From contig JACONQ010000008.1 in the NCBI GenBank assembly GCA_014281115.1, forward strand, positions 2,914,001 to 2,978,000: 64,000 nt of DNA, in the 5' to 3' direction. Each line of letters opens with the position of its first letter. The first letter of the stretch is position 1. Shown here piece after piece: positions 55,227-64,000 of the stretch. Both the position numbers and the translations under genes were made by a program. The notes under the pieces were generated by a model. It was not told where the DNA came from. It was given only the letters and a program-made list of their open reading frames with translations, and did not search any database. Source of the DNA: Laburnicola sp. R22_1. Its lineage: Eukaryota > Ascomycota > Dothideomycetes > Pleosporales > Didymosphaeriaceae.

Positions 55227-57971
55227 TAGCCTAAATAACCTAATTAAAGATCCTAGAGTTCCTTAATATCTTCTTACAGAAGATTGTAGTATAATTATCT
55301 AATTGCTATAGCTAAAGAATAGTAGAAAAAAAGCTTATATTAATAAAGGTAAGGTTATAGATACTATTTAGTTCTGCTAAAATAATATTTTAAGCGAGAG
55401 TTTCTATGCGCAATAATTTATTTAAACCTAGGTACTAGATTCTTACCTTTCTTAGATAAGCCTTAGAGATAATATTAATATAAAACTCTTTAATAACTTT
55501 AATATTCTTAAGTAAAAGATCTTTTATACGCGTACTATAATTACTAGTAAGTATACCCTTTATAAGTTAATCTTCTATTTTTTAAAATTAGAAAAGCCTA
55601 AGTTCTAGCTTAAACACTTTAGATTAAGCTTACTTTCTTAAATAAGCTAGGTGTTAGAAGTAATTAATTATTAACAAAATAAACTATAGCTCCTTTACTA
55701 AGAAAAGAGCTCTATATAAGTAGATAATTGCTAGAATATATTATTAAGTACACTCCTAAAATCTTCTATAGCTACTTATTAAAGACTAATATATTAATTA
55801 AAGTGTAAGCTATTAACCCTAGGTAGGTAGGAACAGTTAAGCTCTTTACTATAGGTGTGGATTTCTAGCCTTCTATTTTAATTTTATTATAAAGCTCCTT
55901 CTATTATAAAGACACTAAATAATTATTAATGCCTTTGCGCTTGTTTTAGTAAGGGTAATTAGTAGTACTTCTTTAGGGAATTTACTAGTAATAATTAAAG
56001 GCATTAGTAATTAAGACTATTCTACTTATGCTTTCTAGGTCTATAAAAGTACTTATTAGCCTTTTTATAAGCTTTTTTATTTAAGCTATTATTACTTTAC
56101 TTCTTCTAATTATTATTTTAACTAGTAATTATTGCAAATATACCTAATAACTTGTTATTAGATGCTTATAGTTAGTGCTCCTAAATAAGTAGATCTTTCT
56201 AATATTAGCAAGATCTATTATCTTAATACTAAGCAAAGTGTCTTATATAAGACGCTAGTTTATTAATTAGGCCTATTCTAGTATAAGGTTAACTACTAGC
56301 ACGTCTAAGAAGTTGTATATAGTAAGCTTACTTTCTATATTAGAAAGCTTAAAACTCTTAGCCTTATTAAAAAGAAGCTACTAATCTCTATACTATATTT
56401 TAGGTATTTACCTTCTATACTTAGCTTTTTTAAGGTGTGCTTAATATTAGGTTTGTACTAGATTCTTTGTGCTTACTTTTATTAGAGCTAGATCTTTCTA
56501 AAGTATCCTAATAAGCGCTTATAGGAAGGTCTTCTTTTAGTTATTTATTATAATTATAGCTAGTGCTAGTAGATCTTAGGATACTATAGTATAAACCTAT
56601 AAGGTAAGATTCTAGATTTTTATTATATTAATCTGCTAGTCTTATGCTTTTGCTTAATACTCTATAATCTAAATATTATAAAGTTTAATCTAATTGTTGT
56701 ACGTAGCGTCGCTTATGCTTATAGTCTTCTCTAGAAGTATAGGATAAGTTAGTTAGATTAGATCTTAATTAATAATTTTATTAGCGTTAGAGTTAACAAG
56801 ATACTAGATCCCTTTAGACTAAGTATAAAATTAGAGCTAGATAAGCTAGAAAGGCTAGCTTGCTTAGTTAGTAAGAAGTACCTTTATAGTAGAAATTGCA
56901 ATATTAGTTATTTTAATTATAGGTAAGATTTAAGTATAGAAAAGAATTTAGAATAATTAGTAAGAAGTAATTAAAGTATATTTTTTATTCGTTTTTATTA
57001 GGCTATTCTTACTAAGAGGAACGTTAGTCAGCCATATTATATACGCTTAGTTATTAATTACGTAATATTATTTTAGTGCACTATGCCTATATATATATTA
57101 GTAATTACTTTATACTTATAAGCTGTAAGTATATATAGCACGTTACTATAGACAGAACTATTAACTATTAATTAGCTTCCCGCAAGTCCACACTATAGGT
57201 TTAAATACCCAGCAACACTTACTTATTATATTCTCTACCTCCTCCCTCTACTATATTAGAATTGCTCTAGAAGTTAATGCGCCTTACCCTTACACCTATA
57301 GCACCTAAGTATGTATAAATTAACAAAATAGCAATACTATAATATACTAAGACGCTAAGAGCTATGTTTAAAGAGATAGATATATAGTATCTAAAAGGCT
57401 TGCTAGATCTACGCTAAGTAGGAAGAACAGATCTCTAAATTATCTAGCTTAAGGAGGTTAGCCTATAGCTGCTATATAAGTAGTTATATAATAGTCTAGC
57501 GTACGCAGCGTATACAGCAGAGTTCTAGGATCTTTGCCTACTAAAGAAGCACCTTTAGGATAACTATAATCTTGCTATATATTACTATGCATAGTTAACT
57601 ACTATTAAAGAGAATAATAATAAGAGGTATACATACTAGTACCTCTACCTACTTGCCACTTGCAATACTATATAGATGTGCTAGTAGCAATAATAACAAC
57701 AATAATAATAATAAAACAATAATGCGAACTAAGTCCTTTAAAAGGATAGGAGGGAGGAAAGGATAAATGTGCGTGCAGCGACCGCGACGCAAAGTAACCT
57801 AAGAGCAATTACTAGTATCTATAAAGAGATACAAACAATAAACCATTATATTACTATATAATATCTATAGTTACAACTTCTATTAAAGAATTAAACTATA
57901 TAAATTAGAATTTTAATATATAAGTACGTAGGGAGAATTAGCCTATAATCTTAAAGCGCTAGGCTTATAAC
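55227..57971. other. degenerate AT-rich sequence, 5' part of the minus-strand copia by position
   Basis: Expected place for gag and protease of the minus-strand element, but I cannot recognise them. A charged plus-strand trace near 57,370-57,690 is readable and unassigned. Confidence 0.35.
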
Positions 57972-58159
57972 TATTAAAGGAAAATAAGTTAGAATCTTAG
58001 ATTTAGTAAGCAAATTAGATAAGATTACTATATAAAAAAGAAAGCTAAAGGGCTAGACTATATATACGCTTATAGAAAAGGAGTAGGACTAAAATAGTAC
58101 TGCTCACATAATTATGGGCACGTAATCGCACCTAGTTAGAGCCTTATTTCTGCAATATA
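57972..58159 (-). repeat. 188-bp LTR, copy 2 (5' LTR of a minus-strand element)
   Basis: Same length as 39228-39415. The left neighbour on the minus strand reads GTTATAAGCCTAGCGC, a candidate primer-binding site. The right end cuts into the repeat at 58164. Confidence 0.82.
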
Positions 58160-58163
58160 ATAA

Positions 58164-58335
58164 GGTTCCTCTATATACCTAGTTTATAATTACTAAGTAA
58201 AATTTTAATAGATTATCTAAGACTACAATATTTTCTCTAAAATATATAAAAATAAAAATTTTAATAATTAGTTAAATACAAAGTTATAAGTTTTAAAAAA
58301 TAGTTAAAAAAATATTAGTTTTTTTATTACCCCAC
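58164..58335 (-). repeat. terminal-type repeat, right copy
   Basis: Reverse complement of 27611-27785. Outer end reads ACCCCAC followed by TA, that is GTGGGGTAAT on the minus strand. Confidence 0.75.
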
Positions 58336-58337
58336 TA

Positions 58338-61300
58338 GTAACTATAATTTTGTATTTACTTTTTATAAGTTCTTTTTTTATATTAGTAAATAATTAGACA
58401 GTAAGTCTATATTAGAAAATAGACGCACTCTATTTAGGCAATCTAGGCCTCACTTACAGTTTTGCGCTACGTCTAAATAGGCAATTAACCTTAATATCCC
58501 ATTATAAAAGTGCTCTCTCTCCTACTATTATTTTCCCTCTCTTTTCTCTCTACTCTATCTAATTGCCTACTTAGAAGGTTTAGAACTGCCCTACCTATAG
58601 CGCCTATTTTTTCTTTTATTATTACTACCTTATTATCTTTATCTATATCTATATCTATATTCCCTTCTATAATAGGGTAGTTTATTTTAAGCCTTTGTAT
58701 GCGCTAAAGCCTTGCTACTTAATAATATACTTTTAGACTTTTACCTATAATAAAACTATAATTAAGATATCTCTCTCTCTTCTCTTCTAGTCTATTCTCT
58801 TCTTGCCTTAACTTCTACACTAGTTATAATTAAAAGAAAGATAGTCCCCCCTTCTATAGTATAGTCTAGCGCCTTAGCAGCTAATAAGTCTTGAATTTCT
58901 CCCTTTTTCTTTAGATCGCTAAGCGCTTCTGTAATTCACTACTTTATATATAACTTAGTAAAAGGCAGACTATATGCTTTTTACCTCTATCTTAGCTTAG
59001 ATTACTCTACCTCTTATAATATATTTGCTATAGAAGTAATATTACATTATAACACTACTTAGCTATCTATTTTATCTAAATTTTAGGCGCTTAGAGCTAC
59101 TAAAGCTAATCTTCTTACCTATTTTAAATTAGGCCGCTATACTTAAAAGGGTAGAGCTTACTAATTATTATATTACTATCCTAGCTTATAAGCTTTTATA
59201 AATCTTTTCCTACTTTAAACTTATTAATAGTATATATTATACCTTTCTCTATTTTTATTTTAAGCAAATAAATATATAGCTCTTATACTATTATCTTAGC
59301 TTTAATATATTTATACTACACCTACTTTCTTAGTTAAATACGCTAGACTATTTTTTTACTGTATTACTATATCTTCGCTTTTAGCTCTAGTTCCTTAGCA
59401 ATAATATAGCTGCTTATCTATATAATATATCTATTTAAGCTATTCTTCTATATTAGCGCTATAGTACTAATTAGATTCTTTATTCTATATAAGGTATATA
59501 GTGTTGCTATAATATTATTATATAACTAGCAAGGGCTAATACCTAGAATCTAGCAACTAATAGCCTAGAAATAGTCTAGGGCGTGCTATAAAAGGTAAAA
59601 AAGCCTTATAGGCTAATTACTTAGCAGTATAAAGTAGTGTTAGTAGAAATTACTTATTTATACTTTATTTAGTATTAAACCTATTTAATATAAAAGAGTA
59701 GTTAGGGATTAAAAAAGGAGCTAGTATTTAGTAGTTTTATTTATAGAAATATAGGCCCCTAAACTACTAAAAATATAAATAACTAGCAACTATCTACTAG
59801 CTAATTACTAAGTAAGCTAAACTAACTTTTAATATTATAAGGCTATTTATACTACTTAGGAGAGTAATTTATTATTCTTTTAGAAACGCTAATACTAATA
59901 GTCTTTAGATTTATTTATTCTTTTATAGAGCGCTAATATACTAGTTACTATGCCTACTATAGCTATTTTCTTAATAGATATAGTATTTATATAACCTTTT
60001 TCTACTTAGAGAGTAATATTAATAGTAATATATAAAGTATTAGTCTATTTATAGAGGATACTACTTCTATAAAACTTTTTACTACTATAGAAGTTACTAT
60101 AACGCTAAAATAACCTTCTTTTATAATACTACTTTATTTGCCCTTTTATTGCCTATAAAGATTATTGTATATATTCCTAGAGCGCCTAAGCTAAGGTTAA
60201 AATCTAAGGCTAAATTATTAGCTATAGCTAAAATAGTAGAGTATAGCTATAGAGTTAGCTTTTCTAAAGATAGAGGAGAGTAGCTCTATATGAATAATTT
60301 CCTAATACTAGATTTAAATGTATTACTACCTACTTTATTTAAAGCTATAGGTACTTTTAGTTTAGTAGACTATAGTATTACCTACCTACTACTTATTATA
60401 AGCTAATAGAACCTAACTAATATATAGGCAGTAGACACAATTAAAAGTTTTAGTGCTATATTTAAATTAGAGAAGCTAGAGTATTATAAATTTAGCTAGG
60501 AATTACTTAATAAAGAAGGAACTAACTATAGTATATATATTATAGAAGCAGATTTAGCTATAGTTAGATTACTTAATAGAAGTAGTTAAGATAGGTATAT
60601 AAGTAGATTTAAGTACTAATATTACTAATTAGTAGTAGGCTTTCCTTTAATTATAGAGAGTAATAAAGCTAAAGAGTATTATAGTATAATATATATAGAG
60701 TCTAGCAATAAAGCATTTAATTATTAAGATAATAGTTACTACGCATTTGCTAGTAATAGTAAATATAGTGCTATATAGTATAGTAATCTTAATATAGTTA
60801 AAGAGCGCGCTTTCTCTATAAAGAATATAAAAACTATTTATCTTAGTAGGTAGTACTAGTAGAGTTAAGGAGGACTATATTAACGCTTTTAAGATAGTCT
60901 GCTAGTATAGGACAAACTACTTTTAGGTAATATTAATAATATAAATAAACTATTAGTAACACGTAAACAAACGCACCCTATAGCACTAGATATTATACTA
61001 GAATTAGAGCTAGAAAACCCTTATTTATTAAAGTAGCAAAGGCTAGCTAAGTAATAGGTAAAAAACCTTATACTTAGTCCTATAGCTATATATAAGTTAA
61101 TAGCTCTACTAACTCCTAGTAGTAATATTTTATAGTCTAGAACTAGTAATAAGCCTAGTCTTAGGCCTCTTAATAGTAGTAATAAATATAATAGCGCTAG
61201 AACCTTACGCCTATTCCTAAGTAACCTTTATAATAATAAGGATAGTAGTAATAGCGTATATAGTTATAGAACAAGTAAGAAGCTACTATATTTCTTAAGA

Positions 61301-61869
61301 GGATCTATTTCTCTTTCTAAGAGAATAGAAAGAAAATAAAATATCAATCTAGACTTAGAGAGATGTAAGAAGTATAAAGAAGATAGTAGTAAAGATAATA
61401 GAAAAAGCTATAAGAATAAATGTAATTAGAATAATAAGGTATCCTATAGACCTTTAGCGAAAACTTCTTAATAATATATATATAGTAGTTATTTACATTA
61501 GGAAAAGAGGTATAATATATTATAAACTACTTTTAGGCAATAGGGCTTAAGCATAATATAAATAAGGGTATTATAATAAGTGATACTATTTTAACTATAG
61601 TAACTATAATAGCTATAAATCTTCTTTTTAGAAATAAAGACTAGCGATAGAGCTAATATTAACTATAGACTTAGCCTTAATATATTTTATTAGATAACTA
61701 ATTGCATACTTTATAATATCCCTAATAGCTTATTAACTATAATAGAAATTATCTATTACTATAACTTAAAATAGCCTTTTAATCTAGCCGCCTTAGGTTA
61801 TAGATTTCTTAGCGGAGATAGCAAGATTATTTATATAACTCTACTATTACTAGATTTATAAATACTGTA
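58338..61869. other. degenerate AT-rich sequence, unclassified
   Basis: 3.5 kb of CpA-depleted sequence. A Ser/Asn-rich plus-strand trace near 60,950-61,450 ends in Lys-rich sequence, possibly a gag, but no diagnostic motif was found. Confidence 0.35.
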
Positions 61870-62341
61870 GTAGAATAAACTCTACCACATAGGTTATATA
61901 GTAAGCCGGTGCCTAATTAGCTCTTAAGAATTTAATAGGCGGTTTCTTTCTTCTAGCACACACAACTTAATCTATCTTTCTACTAAGCCCTAATTAGAGT
62001 TAGATTCTCCTACAAAATTGGCAATTAACCCGCAACTTAATCCTTTAAAATCTTAATCTTAGGAAGGCCATCGCATTAGTACTCTAATATAGACAAGCAG
62101 TATTACCTAAGAAAAAGATAAGATAGAATAATAGCGGCGCGTAGTAGTGTGCAGAACAGCGTATACTAGGGATAGAAAAAAACCCTAAAAAAGATTTAGG
62201 GGCAAAATTAGGCGCAACTACGCACAGCACTAACCTTAAAACAAAAATACAACCTAAGCTTTAATTAGCTACCGCACTAGCCCTTATTAAACCGCACTAC
62301 TAGAAATAAATAATAAATAATAAACACTAATAATCCTAGTA
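61870..62341 (+). repeat. dispersed repeat, copy 2
   Basis: Same-orientation match to 29491-29966. Less mutated than copy 1 in places (retains GCGGCGCG and CGCACAGCAC). Its end overlaps the first unit of the tandem array that follows. Confidence 0.85.
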
Positions 62342-62690
62342 TATGCACAAATTAGGCATAAAGCGTAGGCTCTAGGACTAGACTAGACTAGACTAGCACT
62401 AGACTAGACTAGAAAATAACTAGAACTAGGCACTAAACAACTATTAGAGTTAGAATATTAAGCCACTAGAAATAAATAATAAACACTAATAACTCTAGCA
62501 TATGCATAAATTATGCATAAAGCGTGGGCTCTAGGACTAGACTAGACTAGACTAGCACTAGACTAGACTAGCACCAGACTAGACTAAGACCCAGACTAGA
62601 AAACAACCAGAACTAGGCACTAAGCGACTCTTAGAGTTAGAATATCGAGCCTCTAGAAATAAATAATAAAAAATAATAACTCTAGTATAC
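62299..62690. repeat. tandem array, unit about 165-190 bp with internal ACTAG pentamers
   Basis: Three units starting CTAGAAATAAATAATAAA at about 62,299, 62,464 and 62,651. The first two contain runs of GACTAGACTAGACTAG and a CTAGGACTAG start; the last unit lacks the run. Confidence 0.85.
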
Positions 62691-64000
62691 ATAATATTAT
62701 GCGCAAAGTATAGGCCTAGGTATAAGGAGTATAGAAATAGAATAAAAACAAAAGTCTAGATTAGGAAGTAGTTAGAACTAGACGCCAAAAGACGCTTAGA
62801 GCTTAAATTACCCTGCTAGGACTAGACAACTAAGCAATTATAAATAGACAAGAACTAAGAATAGACTAGGGCACTTAGACCTAGACTAAGAAAAGAACTA
62901 AAGCTAGACACTATATTACTCTTAAAACCCAAAACTAAGGCAGAGTTAAAGAAAGCTAAGAGATAACAAGTATAGGTGCGCGGAGACAGAAACAGAAGCA
63001 AAAAAAGAAGAACTAGAATACTAACTCTAACTCCCTAAGAAACTAACTAGACAACTATTAATAATAATATCTACTACTAAAAGACTAAACAAATATTAGC
63101 AATCCTAGTTAAAGGGCCTAGATTATAGCAAGATGTATAAGTTTCTTAATATTCTAGCACTTAGAAAGTGCAAGAACCTAAGCCTAAAATTTTCTTAGGC
63201 TGTTAGTTTCGCAAAGATAATAAGCTTAACTAATAAGGGTATCTATACACCTACTAAAGGGTCTCCGCCCCTTATAGAAAGCTTCTTATAAGGATTTAAA
63301 AGAAAAGCACTAATACTATCTTAGTTAGCCAAAGACACTAATACTCTTATAGCGTAAATAGTAATAGCCCTATAATCCCTTACTAATAAAGCCACCTAGT
63401 AGAACCTAGTGTAGAGTCTTGTTACAAAACCCAACCTATTCTTAGGCAAAAAAGCTACACTTTATAGAAGATAATATAACCTAGTTTTTTTAAGACTATA
63501 AAAAATACACAAACTACTACTAGTACTCTAAAAAAGACAAGATTATTAGAGTTAAAAAATATTATAGCTAAGAGATCTAAAATGTGCTTAACTTCTTAGT
63601 ACTAAAATACTCTAAGGTAGGAGAAGAAGAGGTATAGTAGAAGCTATGAGTAGCTATGCGTAGGCGTTAGCAAAGTTAAGATTAGACCTAAACTAAGAAA
63701 ATAGAGGAAGTATTAAAGGCGTGGCTAGCGTAGTGTTAAGTAATAACAAACCTTAATATTTATAATTTCCTAGACTAGTTCGTAATTAGGTTTAGAAAAT
63801 GCCTAAGGGCAGGCATAGTTATAAAAAGCCAGAAGGGTATACTCCTTATCTAAGGCCTAAGTAAGCAGCTAGCGGGCAATATCCTAATAAAGAACGACTA
63901 GTTAATAGAGAGACCTATAGAGCTTAACTTTAACATAATAGAGAGATAGCTTTTAAGCAAAGCTTAAATCTAGTTAAAAAAACACATACTAAATCTAATA
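62691..64000. other. degenerate sequence to the window edge
   Basis: About 1.3 kb, AT-rich, with readable but unassigned plus-strand stretches near 63,090-63,900. The feature continues beyond the window. Confidence 0.35.

Larger units (their letters stand above)
39228..58159 (-). mobile_element. Ty1/copia element on the minus strand, carrying nested insertions (proposed)
   Basis: Proposed from matching 188-bp LTRs, a polypurine tract next to the left one, and GTTATAAGCC next to the right one, which fits a RIP-changed primer-binding site complementary to the anticodon loop of initiator tRNA-Met (GGGCTCATAAC), the half-tRNA priming used by copia. Between them on the minus strand lie copia integrase (54-55 kb) and RT-RNase H (43.6-42.1 kb) in the right order, separated by the plus-strand copia at 43901-53515. 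Caveats: flanking sequences do not show a clear 5-bp duplication, and 2.7 kb between RNase H and the 3' LTR is unexplained, so the two LTRs could come from different copies. Confidence 0.6.
27611..64000. other. AT-rich, RIP-degraded transposon block
   Basis: 36 kb of very AT-rich sequence, dominated by TA, CT/AG and CC/GG steps while CA/TG steps are nearly absent over long stretches. Recognisable coding traces are all transposon-derived and broken by TAA/TAG at Gln or Trp positions. This matches strong CpA-directed RIP. The pogo-like elements at 29969 and 48251 keep ordinary CA/TG content and stand out as late arrivals. The window ends inside the block. Confidence 0.9.

Noticed and set aside
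27611..64000. Possible giant cargo-carrying element (Starship-like)
   Set aside because: No tyrosine-recombinase captain, no cargo genes and no NLR, ferric reductase or similar accessory genes visible; the block is explained by ordinary nested transposons.

Overview
The window comes from a filamentous ascomycete (Pezizomycotina; a Dothideomycete is my guess, held loosely). The signs are short GT-AG introns of 43-64 bp with CTAAC/CTGAC-like branch sites, fungal-only families (DUF3632, PRISE-like reductase, CE3-type esterase), and a sharp split between a GC-normal gene arm (about 1-27,000) and an AT-rich, gene-free block (about 27,600-64,000). The block carries the mark of repeat-induced point mutation (RIP): CpA/TpG is almost absent, TpA is in excess, and transposase and polymerase frames are broken mainly at Gln, Trp and Arg codons.

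Gene arm: a DUF3632 protein (937-1884), a three-exon PRISE-like NAD(P)-dependent reductase (2583-3857), a secreted SGNH/CE3-like esterase (4522-5353), a cytochrome P450 pseudogene with three separate lesions (6112-7505), a bHLH transcription factor (9712-10599), a bromodomain protein resembling the NuA4 subunit Bdc1/BRD8 (12202-14940, minus), a small coiled-coil protein divergent from it (15680-16303), an SDR oxidoreductase (16982-17992), and five unrecognised, mostly disordered minus-strand ORFs (18449-19183 and 21924-26715). A 2,128-bp pogo/Fot1-like transposon (19446-21573) sits between the first and second of these ORFs.

AT-rich block: a pile of nested transposons. I recognise, by reading through the stops, a hAT transposase (+, about 34.9-36.7 kb), a Ty3/gypsy RT-RNase H (-, 37.25-39.2 kb) split at its YLDD motif by a 981-bp TA-flanked element, a Ty1/copia element on the minus strand (RT-RNase H at 42.1-43.6 kb, integrase at 54-55 kb) apparently split by a plus-strand copia element (LTRs at 43,901 and 53,233), which is itself split by a pogo/Fot1-like transposon (48251-50362). 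A further pogo/Fot1-like element lies at 29969-31839. The three pogo-like elements are much less mutated than their surroundings, so they arrived last.

Nothing here reads as a cellular pathway or gene cluster with a shared job. The most notable observations are: the three pogo-like elements all carry, in their terminal inverted repeats, two direct copies of a 14-15 bp motif exactly 17 bp apart, although one element has an unrelated repeat sequence; a 138-bp GC-normal insert flanked by a 12-bp perfect duplication inside the RIPed block; a pair of about 175-bp repeats in TIR-like orientation 30.7 kb apart; and insertion junctions that can be resolved to the base.
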